From NCBI RefSeq assembly GCF_900115205.1, contig NZ_FOYQ01000002.1, positions 558,001-622,000 of the forward strand: DNA of 64,000 bases, in the 5' to 3' direction. Source of the stretch: Robiginitalea myxolifaciens (GTDB taxonomy: Bacteria > Bacteroidota > Bacteroidia > Flavobacteriales > Flavobacteriaceae). Positions 24,383 to 34,103 of the stretch are shown here, one piece after another. The stretch's first letter is position 1; the number at the start of each line of letters is the position of its first letter. A model generated the notes under the pieces. It saw nothing but the letters and a program-made list of their open reading frames with translations, had not been told where the DNA came from and did no database searches. The translations under genes and the position numbers were made by a program.

Positions 24383-27238
24383 TTATTGCAATTCGTCGTT
24401 AACCGCTGCTCCCAGATAGGAACCCAGGATCTGTATCAGGGTATAGTCCAGCGGAGAGAATGCCTCAGGTTCGTGTCGGTAAACGCACAATACGGCCGGA
24501 CTTCCTTTTTTCTGGTGGAAGGGTACCAATACCCTTGAGGCAAAGCCACGATCGCTTTTACCGCCGATGTAACGGGAGGCTTCCGTGTCGTAGTCGGATA
24601 GCAATAACGGCTTACCGTTTACCATCACATAGCTCGCCAGATCGTCCTTTTCATTAAATTCCACCAGCCTCTTTGTTTTCTCCGGTTTCGCGCGTTCGAA
24701 TAAATGGTACACCACCTCATTCTTCTTTTTTGCAGCGATTTCAAAGGCATCGATCCCTGTGGGCAATTCGATCAGTTTTGTCAGGGTGGGCCAAAAATCT
24801 TCCCAGGAACCATTTTTAGGCATCTGCCGGATCAGGCGTTCCAGCATATACACATTAGTCCCGGTGCTCTTTAGCTCTGCTTCCTTTTTTACAATCTCCG
24901 ACTGCTTTTGATCCAGGGATTCTTCCAGACCGCTGATTCGTGTCAAAAACCACCGGCGGAGAATAAACCAAAAGAAGAGGAATCCGATAAGGCCGAGAAA
25001 GAGCATGCCCCACCAGCTGGTATACCATTTTCCGCTTACTGCTACCTGTACTTTGCTGGGTTCACTCCAGGAATAACCCCCGGGTTGCTGCGCCCGAATC
25101 CATATCTCATAGGCTCCCGGAAGCAGGTTTTGAGGAAGTATGCGCGCCTCCTCGGCCATAATCCAGGCAAAATCACCTACCTCACCAACGGGAGTATCCT
25201 GCAAAAAGACTTTGTACTGATAGCTTACACCACTGCTTGGAAAGGTTAGTGTGGTCATTTCGAGCTGAAGCTGCTGCCCTTCCCGAATCTCAAACTGGGT
25301 GTCGCTGAAGATTTGAGCGTTGTCCAGGGTAGCCGCCCGAACTTTCGGTACCTGTGTAGGTAGTGGTGCTGGAAGGGTCCCGGCAGAATACACCAATCCC
25401 TCGGCTGTACCTACCCATAACTGTTCCTGATTATCCAGAGCCAAGCAGCGGTAGGAAGCCACTTTAGAGGGGGTGCCACTTTCCTCGTCAAATACCACAA
25501 AATCGCCCGTTGGAGAAAGGTGAATTAATCCGTTGGTGTCGGTCGCTATCCAAATCTGTCCATTGGGCATGGCAGTAACCGCCCGTACTTCATTAGGCGT
25601 ATATGGTCCCAGGTTTACCTGGCGGACCGTTTCGGTGTCGTATTTGAGTAGGCCATCGGTGGACGCCATCCATACGATACCCGAATCGTCTACAGCGATA
25701 TCGTGCACCTCGAAATTACTGCTCACCTCAAATGAAAAAGGCAGGCTCTTATTCTCAAAAACATCTGCCTCCCAATTATATTTATACAAGTACGAATCCT
25801 CCCCTATCCCGGCAGCATACAGTTCTTCTCTTCCACCTTCGCGAATTACTAAAATGCGGCTCTCGAACCCTTTCTCCCTGCCGTACATGGATACCTTGCC
25901 CCCGGCATCCAGTTTAGCTACCCCCAACAGCGGCTTATCCGAGGTTGCCTGACAAAACCAAATAGCATCCTGGTGATCCCTGGACATAAAAAATATGCCG
26001 CTGCCCCGGTCCGAGAGATCATACCTGTTGACCAGGATATCGTTCCGGTAATGATAAATCACGCCTCCTGTGGAGCCATACCAGGTGTCTGGTCCCTTGG
26101 ACGCCATGCCGGTTATCCCATTTACCGCTGCTACCCGGTTATAGGTAATTTCACCACCCGTATTTAAAATGCGATGAACCGGACCCTGCGATAACAGTAT
26201 TTGATCGTCTTCCGTTGTGTAAAGCCCCGTGACATTATCGTATCCCAGGCCGGAGATATTCTGGAAGAAACCCGTCCACAAAAGGCACAACCCTTTTTCT
26301 GAGCTTACCCAAATTTGAGGTTTCTGGCTACCGGCATTTACGGTAAACTGTATGTCGCTTACTCCCTGTAACGGCAGTTCCTCAACACGATGGGGGTCAT
26401 TGGATCCAAAAACTTTGGACAGCGCATAACTGCTGCTTTGACTGTCAAAAGTGTAAAGGGCAGAATGGCTTGCTGTATAATGGACGCCGCTGTTATCACG
26501 AGTGATATAGTATAACTCCTGCTGGGAAGCAGAAGATTTAATTTCAACAGGAGTTTCACCGGAAAGTGAAATCTCTGTAATCCCCTTACCTACAATCCAT
26601 ATGCGGGAGTCTTCCACGTAAAAGTGATTGGCATCGTCGTAACCTGCGAGCTCTTCGAACTCAGCAGCTCCTTTTTCGGCAAAAAAGAGTCCAATTTGCG
26701 GATATAATGCCCAAATAGTGCCCTTCCCGTCCTCACCAAAAAAAGGCCCTTTTGTTTTAGTTTGTTTTACGGGGTGGTACCTGCGTTTCGCTTCCTGTCC
26801 CGGGGTATATAAAACTATGCTTCCGTCCATGCGGCCCGACCATAAGCGGGCTTGAGAATCTTTAAAGAGTGTTGTGGGATACTCCCGTTCAAGGGTATTG
26901 GCGAAGGCGGATATTTCTGGGCCAGATTCACCGGGCTCCAGTTTATAAATCCCGGTGTCATTGGTAAATAAAAGCGTGGAATCGTTCCACCTTTCAAAAC
27001 TGCGTATTGTTTTGCTGCGCAAGGATAGGTTGAAGTCTTCATAGCTTTTCCCGTCGAATCGGAACAACCCATTATCGGTAGCCGACCAAACATAGCCTTC
27101 AGAATCCTGTACAGTCTGATTTACGCGCTCAAAAGGAAACGCATCTCCCTGGTAACAACGATATTGGAATCGTTGCCCATGAGCATTTCCAAGCATCAGA
27201 AATACAAGCAGAATAAGAAATGGCCCTGGGAGCTTCAT
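24383..27238 (-). CDS. reg_prop beta-propeller / Y_Y_Y / GAF sensor without output domain
   Basis: A 951-residue protein: signal peptide (1-21), two-component-regulator propeller repeats (about 30-610; QDSEGYVWSATDNGLFRFDG, AMPNGQIWIATDTNGLIHLS, LDNQEQLWVGTAEGLVY), a Y_Y_Y beta-sandwich (about 640-735), one TM (about 742-762), a coiled coil (about 768-800) and a C-terminal GAF-like domain (about 810-950; GFASRVLVPFHQKKGSPAVLCVY). Hybrid two-component sensors normally continue into kinase, receiver and AraC domains; here the protein ends after GAF. The channel gene follows with no spacer, so coupling of the two is plausible but inferred. Confidence 0.85.
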   Translation of the reverse strand: MKLPGPFLILLVFLMLGNAHGQRFQYRCYQGDAFPFERVNQTVQDSEGYVWSATDNGLFRFDGKSYEDFNLSLRSKTIRSFERWNDSTLLFTNDTGIYKLEPGESGPEISAFANTLEREYPTTLFKDSQARLWSGRMDGSIVLYTPGQEAKRRYHPVKQTKTKGPFFGEDGKGTIWALYPQIGLFFAEKGAAEFEELAGYDDANHFYVEDSRIWIVGKGITEISLSGETPVEIKSSASQQELYYITRDNSGVHYTASHSALYTFDSQSSSYALSKVFGSNDPHRVEELPLQGVSDIQFTVNAGSQKPQIWVSSEKGLCLLWTGFFQNISGLGYDNVTGLYTTEDDQILLSQGPVHRILNTGGEITYNRVAAVNGITGMASKGPDTWYGSTGGVIYHYRNDILVNRYDLSDRGSGIFFMSRDHQDAIWFCQATSDKPLLGVAKLDAGGKVSMYGREKGFESRILVIREGGREELYAAGIGEDSYLYKYNWEADVFENKSLPFSFEVSSNFEVHDIAVDDSGIVWMASTDGLLKYDTETVRQVNLGPYTPNEVRAVTAMPNGQIWIATDTNGLIHLSPTGDFVVFDEESGTPSKVASYRCLALDNQEQLWVGTAEGLVYSAGTLPAPLPTQVPKVRAATLDNAQIFSDTQFEIREGQQLQLEMTTLTFPSSGVSYQYKVFLQDTPVGEVGDFAWIMAEEARILPQNLLPGAYEIWIRAQQPGGYSWSEPSKVQVAVSGKWYTSWWGMLFLGLIGFLFFWFILRRWFLTRISGLEESLDQKQSEIVKKEAELKSTGTNVYMLERLIRQMPKNGSWEDFWPTLTKLIELPTGIDAFEIAAKKKNEVVYHLFERAKPEKTKRLVEFNEKDDLASYVMVNGKPLLLSDYDTEASRYIGGKSDRGFASRVLVPFHQKKGSPAVLCVYRHEPEAFSPLDYTLIQILGSYLGAAVNDELQ

Positions 27239-27320
27239 GGGTTCGAAGACTATCCCTTAAATATATAAAAAGTAGTTCTTCGCGCTTTTAATACCCAAAG
27301 TCGGGCATAAGAGCTGCCAA

Positions 27321-28400
27321 TCAGTACCCGATAATGTAACGGCTTTTTCTCGGGAACAGCATTTTGAAGGCTTTGGCAATAAGCATACAGAGCGCCAGGG
27401 TCCCTGCAGTGAGCAATAAGAAATTGCCCCAATTGGCTGCCTTTGCAAGTTCAATGATCCCGCGGCTATTCAAATACATGAGGAAGGTAAACAGCAAACC
27501 GTGGAGAAAATAGATGGCAAAACTCATATTAGCAATGGCCGAAACCAATTTGTTTTGCTTGCTGCCCATTCGCTGGAACAGGATAAGTAACAGAACGCAC
27601 ATGACCAATTTGTGCAACAGCATAAAATCCACGCCATTGTATTCCAGTGGAGGTTTGGCATAGGTTCCTATTCCATTGCCATAAACCTGCATACCATTAA
27701 AGAATACCAAAAGCATAAAGAGTATCGGAATTCTCGGTTCCAGATTTTTCCGAATGCCTTCCCAATGGATGGAACACATTATCCCAAACAAGTACACCGG
27801 GGTAAAAAACAGCACCGATTGTAAATTCTGAACCAGCAGCGAATCGGGATAATACTTCGGACGCTGGAGGAACAAGGCTAGGAGGATTAAACCGCTCAAT
27901 ACCACCACTTGCAGGGGCCACTTGAGACGTGTAAAGCGAAAATGCAGCGGCGCAAAAATATAGAGACACATCGCGAAAGGGATGTACCAATAGGCCAGCG
28001 CAAATTTACCGGTCCCCAAATACTTTAGTGTTGCGGTAACCTCTTCTCCCAGAACAAGGGTTTCATGGGTTGAGAAATACTCCGTCCCCCCCGGTTGGCT
28101 TCCTGTAACAATCCGAAACAGGATAGGAACGGTCCCCAGTATTAAAAATGGGAGTAATAAGCGATATACTTTGCCCTTGTAAAAGGTTTTAAAATCATAG
28201 CGGGGGACAAAGATGTGATTGAAAAGATATCCGGAAATAAATACAAACAGGGTGGTTCCGCCGAGGAAGAGATTGGCCATAAACCGTTCCAAAAATCCTT
28301 GGGTCGGGATTTCCAGGACGGTAAATACGTGCCCCATTACGATAATAACTATCGCAAAAGCGCGAAACGTATGGATATAATTCAAAAAGGGTTTAGCCAA
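27321..28400 (-). CDS. Acyltransferase 3 family membrane protein
   Basis: A 359-residue integral membrane protein with about ten hydrophobic segments. The N-terminal YIHTFRAFAIVIIVMGHVF carries the conserved Arg and His of acyltransferase family 3 (PF01757), which transfers acyl groups to cell-surface glycans or other envelope molecules. The acceptor cannot be predicted. No ATG lies near the N terminus; the start is TTG at 28400, or possibly a second TTG at 28385. The family is not part of acetate metabolism, so its position after acs may be chance. The 148 bases upstream hold no clear signal. Confidence 0.85.
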   Translation of the reverse strand: MAKPFLNYIHTFRAFAIVIIVMGHVFTVLEIPTQGFLERFMANLFLGGTTLFVFISGYLFNHIFVPRYDFKTFYKGKVYRLLLPFLILGTVPILFRIVTGSQPGGTEYFSTHETLVLGEEVTATLKYLGTGKFALAYWYIPFAMCLYIFAPLHFRFTRLKWPLQVVVLSGLILLALFLQRPKYYPDSLLVQNLQSVLFFTPVYLFGIMCSIHWEGIRKNLEPRIPILFMLLVFFNGMQVYGNGIGTYAKPPLEYNGVDFMLLHKLVMCVLLLILFQRMGSKQNKLVSAIANMSFAIYFLHGLLFTFLMYLNSRGIIELAKAANWGNFLLLTAGTLALCMLIAKAFKMLFPRKSRYIIGY

Positions 28401-28548
28401 AACGCAATAGAAAATGAGACGATACCCAGGTAACGACCGGCTGCAAGTAATTAAAATTCAGGGGGAAAGCCCAATTTGCAAGCCAATGCTCGCCCAATGG
28501 GGAATTTTTATAGGCAAACAACGCCTGGTCTGCCGATTATCCGATGAA

Positions 28549-30456
28549 TTAACCGGCTTTTTCGATAATTTCCTGGACCACTTCCGGATTGAGTAAGGTG
28601 CTGATATCCCCCAAATTACCGGTTTCTCCTGAGGCTATTTTCCTTAGGATCCTTCGCATGATCTTCCCACTTCGCGTCTTGGGCAAACCAGAGACAAATA
28701 AGATCCTATCCAGTTTGGCAATGGGTCCGATCTGTTCGGTGATTTGCTGGTTGATCTCCTTGTAGAGGTTTTCGCGGTTTCGGGTCTCCCCGGTCTCCTT
28801 TAAAATAACGAAGCCATAGAGTGCATTCCCCTTCACGTCATGTGGAAAGCCAACAATGGCCGACTCGGCCACTGCAGGGTGCTCATTAATCGAATCTTCA
28901 ATTGGTGCGGTACCCAGGTTGTGCCCGCTTACAATTATTACGTCGTCTACACGACCCGTAATCCGGTAGTAGCCCACGGCGTCACGCATGGCGCCATCTC
29001 CGGTAAAATATTTGTTCTCGTAGGCCGAGAAATACGTGTCCCGGTAGCGGGCATGGTTCCCCCAAATGGTACGTGCCATGGAAGGCCACGGGAACTTTAT
29101 GCACAACCGTCCACTTACCTGGTTTCCTTTGATCTCAACCCCATTTTCATCCATCAGAGCCGGCTGGATCCCAATAAAGGGCAAGGTGGCGTAAGTTGGT
29201 GTTGTGGGGGTTACGTAAGGAATCGGGCTGATCATAATTCCTCCTGTTTCCGTTTGCCACCAGGTGTCCACGATCGGACTCTGTTTATGCCCCACATTGT
29301 TGTTATACCAGTGCCAGGCCTCTTCGTTGATGGGCTCTCCAACCGTTCCAAGAACTTTCAGGGAACTCAGATCGTATTTCTCAACGTACTCAAGGTTTTC
29401 CTTGGCCAGGGCACGAATAGCCGTGGGTGCCGTGTAAAACTGATTTACTTTATGTTTTTCGACAACTTCCCAGAAACGACCAAAATCCGGAAAGGAAGGC
29501 ACCCCCTCGAACATCAGCGTGGTAGCCCCATTGGCCAATGGGCCATAAACAATGTAGGAATGGCCGGTTATCCAGCCGATATCGGCGGTACACCAGTAGA
29601 CATCCTTCTCCCGGTACTGGAATATGTTTTTAAAGGTGTATGCCGCGTAGATCATATAACCCGCGCAGCTGTGGACCATTCCCTTAGGTTTTCCTGTTGA
29701 TCCGGAAGTGTAAAGGATAAAAAGCGGGTCCTCGGCTTCCATGACCTCAGCCGGGCAGTCTGTCGGGGCACTGTCGAGTAAGGGTTGCAACCAGTGATCC
29801 CTTCCGGGCTCCATATGGATGTCGCTTTCGATCCGTTTGGCTACCAATACGGTTTCAAGGTTCGGGCATTCTTCCAGCGCCTTATCCACAATTCCTTTCA
29901 GGTCTATGGTTTTGGCCCCGCGATACGATCCGTCGGAGGTAATGAGCATTTTACAATCGCAATCGTTGATCCGGGTAGCCAGGGCAGTAGCAGAGAATCC
30001 GGCAAACACTACAGAGTGAATGGCACCGATCCGGGCGCAGGCCAGTACAGAAACAGCCAGTTCCGGGATCATAGGAAGGTAAATACAGACGCGATCTCCT
30101 TTACCAATACCCTTGGATTTCAGGACATTGGCCATGCGGCCCACCCGCTCATGAAGCTCGCTATAGCTGATGTGCTGTGCAGGTTCGCTTGGGTCATTGG
30201 GCTCAAAAAGAATAGCTGTTTTATTACCCCGAGTGGTTAAGTGCCTGTCCAGGCAGTTTTCGGTAATATTCAGTTGGGCACCTCCAAACCAACGCACTTC
30301 GGGTTTGGTAAAATCCCATTCGAGGACTTTGTCCCATTTTTTGCGCCAGAGGAAGTGCTCCTCGGCTATTTCCTCCCAAAAACTCTCCGGGTCGCGTACC
30401 GATTTACGGTAGACCTGAAAATACTCTTCCAGATGCTTGATATGGTAGTTGCTCAT
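28549..30456 (-). CDS. acs: Acetyl-coenzyme A synthetase
   Basis: A 635-residue AMP-forming acetyl-CoA synthetase of normal family length. It activates acetate with ATP to acetyl-AMP and then acetyl-CoA in the cytoplasm. Visible motifs are the P-loop ILYTSGSTGKPKGMVHS, DTWWQTETGG, the hinge-region YYRITGRVDDVIIVSGHN, and the C-terminal PKTRSGKIMRRILR with the lysine that is acetylated for control in relatives. It lies 50 bases after the symporter gene and should be co-transcribed with it, which fits acetate scavenging. Confidence 0.97.
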   Translation of the reverse strand: MSNYHIKHLEEYFQVYRKSVRDPESFWEEIAEEHFLWRKKWDKVLEWDFTKPEVRWFGGAQLNITENCLDRHLTTRGNKTAILFEPNDPSEPAQHISYSELHERVGRMANVLKSKGIGKGDRVCIYLPMIPELAVSVLACARIGAIHSVVFAGFSATALATRINDCDCKMLITSDGSYRGAKTIDLKGIVDKALEECPNLETVLVAKRIESDIHMEPGRDHWLQPLLDSAPTDCPAEVMEAEDPLFILYTSGSTGKPKGMVHSCAGYMIYAAYTFKNIFQYREKDVYWCTADIGWITGHSYIVYGPLANGATTLMFEGVPSFPDFGRFWEVVEKHKVNQFYTAPTAIRALAKENLEYVEKYDLSSLKVLGTVGEPINEEAWHWYNNNVGHKQSPIVDTWWQTETGGIMISPIPYVTPTTPTYATLPFIGIQPALMDENGVEIKGNQVSGRLCIKFPWPSMARTIWGNHARYRDTYFSAYENKYFTGDGAMRDAVGYYRITGRVDDVIIVSGHNLGTAPIEDSINEHPAVAESAIVGFPHDVKGNALYGFVILKETGETRNRENLYKEINQQITEQIGPIAKLDRILFVSGLPKTRSGKIMRRILRKIASGETGNLGDISTLLNPEVVQEIIEKAG

Positions 30457-30506
30457 AGCTTTTAAAGGTAAGGATTATAGCAAAATCATAAGCGGTCCAT
30501 CCCGAC

Positions 30507-32219
30507 TTAATGATCTCCGGGTGGAGGGGCTCCTGAAGGAACACGGATGTTTTCGACAAGCTGTTGGACCCGCTCCGGAGGAGCAGGAGTAAAGTAATTG
30601 ACCGTAAGGGCGACAGCAAAATTCACCAACATAGCTACAGAACCGAAACCTTCGGGGGAAATGCCAAACCACCAGCTTTCCTTTAGTCCTTCGACGGCTT
30701 CCTTCCCCCCGTCAAAAAGGCCGAATTTAAATTTGAGCATATAAAACAACATCAGGGAAATCCCGACGACCATGCCGCTTACTGCTCCTTTACTATTCAT
30801 TTTCTTATAAAATATCCCCAGTAGGATGGCCGGAAAAAAAGAGGCTGCAGCCAATCCAAAAGCAAGGGCCACCACTGCAGCGACAAAGCCTGGTGGATCT
30901 ATCCCGAAGTACCCGGCGACCACTACGGCAGCCGTTGCGGCCAGGCGGGCCGCCCATAGTTCTTGTTTTTCACTGATGTCCGGACGGAATACCTTTTTGA
31001 TTAAGTCGTGGGAGATGGAAGAGGAAATCACAAGAAGTAGTCCGGCCGCGGTAGATAATGCAGCTGCCAGCCCTCCGGCGGCCACCAGCGCAATCACCCA
31101 GGCAGGTAAATTGGCTATCTCCGGGTTAGCCAAAACCATAATGTCTTTATCTACAACAAGTTCGTTAACCGCAGGATCCGCAACATATTGGATAATACCA
31201 TCCCCGTTGCGATCCTCAAAAGTCAGCAATCCGGTTTTCTCCCATTTACTGAACCAGGCAGGCACCTCGTCGTAACGGGCCCCACTGGCCGTACGTATGA
31301 GATTGGTTTTGGCAAAGACAGCCACAGCAGGGGCGGTGGTATACAACAGCGCGATAAGCAACAAGGCCAGGCCGGCCGACTTTCTGGCGTCCCTAACGCG
31401 TCGCACGGTAAAAAATCGGACAATAACATGAGGCAACCCTGCCGTACCAACCATCAGCGCAAGGGTTATGGCGAAGATATCGATGCGGGATTTTGAACCT
31501 TCCGTATAAGCCGAGAATCCCAATTCCTGGGATAATCCATCGAGCTTATCCAATAAGTAGGTCCCGGATCCATCGGCCAGGGTATCCCCCATACCCAATT
31601 GGGGAATGGGATTTCCCGTCATTTGAATGGAGATAAAGATAGCGGGAACCATAAAGGCAAAAATCAGGACACAGTACTGAGCCACCTGGGTATAGGTAAT
31701 CCCCTTCATTCCCCCTAATACCGCATAAAATAAAACGATTACCATCCCGATAATCACACCTGTGGTAACATCCACTTCGAGGAATCGCGAAAACACCACC
31801 CCTACCCCGCGCATCTGTCCGGCGACATAGGTAAAGGATACCAGAATAGCACAGAGCACCGCTACGATCCGCGCCGTCTGCGAATAATAGCGCTCACCGA
31901 TAAAATCGGGCACAGTAAACTTGCCAAATTTGCGCAGGTAAGGTGCCAGCAATAGTGCCAGTAAAACATATCCTCCCGTCCATCCCATCAGGTATACCGA
32001 GCCATCATAGCCATCAAAAGCAATGATTCCGGCCATCGAAATAAAGGAAGCGGCCGACATCCAATCTGCTGCAGTAGCCATCCCGTTGGCCAGTGGAGAA
32101 ACCCCGCCACCAGCTACATAGAACTCACCGGTGGAACCGGCTCGGGACCATATTGCTATACCGATATAGAGCGCGAAGGTCAGGGCGACCAGGACATAAG
32201 TCCAGATTTGAACGGTCAA
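30507..32219 (-). CDS. Sodium:solute symporter, VC_2705/ActP-like large subunit
   Basis: A 570-residue membrane protein with about 13 hydrophobic segments of the SSS family (AIWSRAGSTGEFYVAGGGVSPLANGMATAADWMSAASFIS near the N terminus holds the usual Na+ symporter start in two parts). Its cytoplasmic loop, length and the presence of a DUF4212 gene point to the VC_2705 subfamily; with acs downstream the likely substrate is acetate or another short carboxylate. The start is TTG at 32219 (TVQIWTYVLV next), as no ATG fits. It has its own promoter after the histidine kinase gene. Confidence 0.9.
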   Translation of the reverse strand: MTVQIWTYVLVALTFALYIGIAIWSRAGSTGEFYVAGGGVSPLANGMATAADWMSAASFISMAGIIAFDGYDGSVYLMGWTGGYVLLALLLAPYLRKFGKFTVPDFIGERYYSQTARIVAVLCAILVSFTYVAGQMRGVGVVFSRFLEVDVTTGVIIGMVIVLFYAVLGGMKGITYTQVAQYCVLIFAFMVPAIFISIQMTGNPIPQLGMGDTLADGSGTYLLDKLDGLSQELGFSAYTEGSKSRIDIFAITLALMVGTAGLPHVIVRFFTVRRVRDARKSAGLALLLIALLYTTAPAVAVFAKTNLIRTASGARYDEVPAWFSKWEKTGLLTFEDRNGDGIIQYVADPAVNELVVDKDIMVLANPEIANLPAWVIALVAAGGLAAALSTAAGLLLVISSSISHDLIKKVFRPDISEKQELWAARLAATAAVVVAGYFGIDPPGFVAAVVALAFGLAAASFFPAILLGIFYKKMNSKGAVSGMVVGISLMLFYMLKFKFGLFDGGKEAVEGLKESWWFGISPEGFGSVAMLVNFAVALTVNYFTPAPPERVQQLVENIRVPSGAPPPGDH

Positions 32220-32273
32220 GGCAGAACTGGGTTGGTTACTCCCTGACTAAAGTAGAGAAACTTGTGGGCAGAA

Positions 32274-32303
32274 CAAAACTACCTGATCCGAATCACCTGC
32301 CAA
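32274..32303 (-). promoter_or_regulatory. Bacteroidota-type promoter for symporter and acs
   Basis: On the minus strand TTG (32303-32301), 19 bases, TAGTTTTG (32281-32274). It fits TTG-N19-21-TAnnTTTG and lies just after the histidine kinase stop, leaving a leader of about 48 bases before the symporter start. The transporter and acs can therefore be expressed apart from the two-component genes. Confidence 0.7.
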
Positions 32304-32309
32304 TAAAGT

Positions 32310-34061
32310 CTAGGCAGGCTGTTGCGGGGCTACAAACGTGGGTTTCATGGACTCAAAGTCCCGCATCTCAATTGTATTTTTTGGTATACGGATTTGGAAT
32401 TGCGTCCCCTCCCCCATTGTGCTGGCTACCTGAATCTGACCCTGCATGGCTTCTATTTGAGTCTTGACAAGGTATAGTCCAAGGCCCTTACCCTCGGTAT
32501 CCCCACTGAGGCGTCCATACATATCAAATATTTTCTTGCGAGACTCCGGGGTCATCCGCATTCCCTTTCCATTATCATGAACCTCAAGAGCATATCCCCC
32601 AAAATGCTCCTTAGTACAAATCAGGATTTCGGGAGGAACACCTGGCTTACTGTATTTGATGGCGTTAAGTACCAGGTTGTATAGAATATTTACGTAATAA
32701 CTCTTGACCCCAGGCAAACGCTTTACCTGCAACTGCACATCTAATTGGGCCCTGGCTTCCGCAATATCAACAACCAGTAAGGTAAATACGTCCTGAATAA
32801 CTTCTTCCAGATCAACGTCCTCGAATTCTTCCGATTTGAGTTGACGCAGCGAAAGCGAATGGTTCAGGTCGCGAATGGTCGTGTCCAGGGTTTCACAAGA
32901 AACGCGAATGTGCTCAATAACCTCATCGTTCTGAACGTGGTTGCCCGGTTCATAGATTTCGTGTAATCCAAGGATATTGGCAACGGGACGCCGCAGGTTA
33001 TGTGAAATTACGTGGATGAAGTTTTGTAATTCCTTATTCTGATTGACAATTTTTTGCTGTGTAACCATTTGTTCGGTGACATCTATGGTGGTTCCGGCCA
33101 TCCTCACCGGTTTGCCATTTTCGTCGTAGAATGCTCGCCCTTTTTGGTGTACATAGCGGATTTCACCCCCGTTGATAATGATTCTATGGACAATATCGTG
33201 GTCGATCTTTTCTTCGATTGCCCGTTCCACGTCAAAATTAAACGCCTCCCGGTCATCGGGGTGGATCAACTCCATGAGGTTCCCGTAGTTGGCCTCGTAT
33301 TCCCCTTTCTTTTGTCCGAATACACCGTACAATTGATCGGACCAGGTAATTTTATCGAAAACCATGTCCCAATGCCAATTGCCCATTTTACTGATTTCCT
33401 GGGCTTCGAGTAATTGGTTTTCGCTTCGCTCAAGCTTTGAAAATATCTTTCGGAAATTCTGGTAGATCGGAGCCAGCAAATATTGATAGCACAAGAGTCC
33501 AACAACCAACAGCAAAACCATGCCACTTACTGTAAATACACGGAAGTTGGTAAGGTCGGCCTCGTATTGTTCCTGGTAGGAATCCACAATAAAGTCCATT
33601 CCTGTCAGGTATTCTGATTCCCATAAAGGAATGGAATCCTGAAGGATTTTCGGGGAAATATTCTCTTGGGCGGTGACCGCTATTAATTTGGCCTGGTAGG
33701 TAGTAATCCTATCGTAAATACTATCGAGTTGCCGGCTATTGAATAAGTTGCTTTCCTCAAAGGAATTTCCCTCTTGCAGCATCTTATGCGTTGCCAGCCA
33801 ATTGTCCAGGTGGAATGCAAGGTGTCCGCTGGATGAGTTTCCATATAGCTGTTCGTGATATATGGATTTAGTGACCAGGGGAACATAGGTCCGAAGTCTA
33901 CCGGCTTCATTGATGAAGCGTGCGTCATCTTCGATGGTGCTTACAAAATGCAGTAGAGCGAAGAGTACACCCAGGCAAACAACAAACATGCTCACCAGCT
34001 GAGACTGAACCATATTTCGGATAGGCCGGAGATACTTCTCGACCTTGGTTCCTTTTTTCAT
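32310..34061 (-). CDS. Sensor histidine kinase with PilJ-like input and PAS domain
   Basis: A 583-residue kinase: TM1 (about 20-40), a periplasmic four-helix segment beginning FINEAGRLRTYVPLVTKSIY that resembles the PilJ/NarX-type input domain, TM2 (about 180-200), a PAS domain (about 225-345; ISKMGNWHWDMVFDKITW, with PAC), an H-box VISHNLRRPVANILG and a HATPase domain (NILYNLVLNAIKYS, DNGKGM, GKGLGLYLVK). The ATG at 34061 is used; a TTG two codons earlier is in frame. It lies between the small response regulator and the symporter gene and probably senses a solute linked to transport. Confidence 0.9.
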   Translation of the reverse strand: MKKGTKVEKYLRPIRNMVQSQLVSMFVVCLGVLFALLHFVSTIEDDARFINEAGRLRTYVPLVTKSIYHEQLYGNSSSGHLAFHLDNWLATHKMLQEGNSFEESNLFNSRQLDSIYDRITTYQAKLIAVTAQENISPKILQDSIPLWESEYLTGMDFIVDSYQEQYEADLTNFRVFTVSGMVLLLVVGLLCYQYLLAPIYQNFRKIFSKLERSENQLLEAQEISKMGNWHWDMVFDKITWSDQLYGVFGQKKGEYEANYGNLMELIHPDDREAFNFDVERAIEEKIDHDIVHRIIINGGEIRYVHQKGRAFYDENGKPVRMAGTTIDVTEQMVTQQKIVNQNKELQNFIHVISHNLRRPVANILGLHEIYEPGNHVQNDEVIEHIRVSCETLDTTIRDLNHSLSLRQLKSEEFEDVDLEEVIQDVFTLLVVDIAEARAQLDVQLQVKRLPGVKSYYVNILYNLVLNAIKYSKPGVPPEILICTKEHFGGYALEVHDNGKGMRMTPESRKKIFDMYGRLSGDTEGKGLGLYLVKTQIEAMQGQIQVASTMGEGTQFQIRIPKNTIEMRDFESMKPTFVAPQQPA

Positions 34062-34073
34062 AACCAAGTTTTG

Positions 34074-34095
34074 CGGTCCCTTGGTAAAAGGACCG
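34074..34095 (-). promoter_or_regulatory. Intercistronic hairpin between response regulator and kinase
   Basis: CGGTCC and GGACCG (34074-34079 with 34090-34095) flank an inner TT/AA pair and a GGTA loop, giving a stable RNA hairpin 13 bases before the kinase ATG. It lacks a T-tail, so it is more likely an RNA stability or translation element than a terminator. Confidence 0.4.
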
Positions 34096-34103
34096 TTATG
34101 CTA

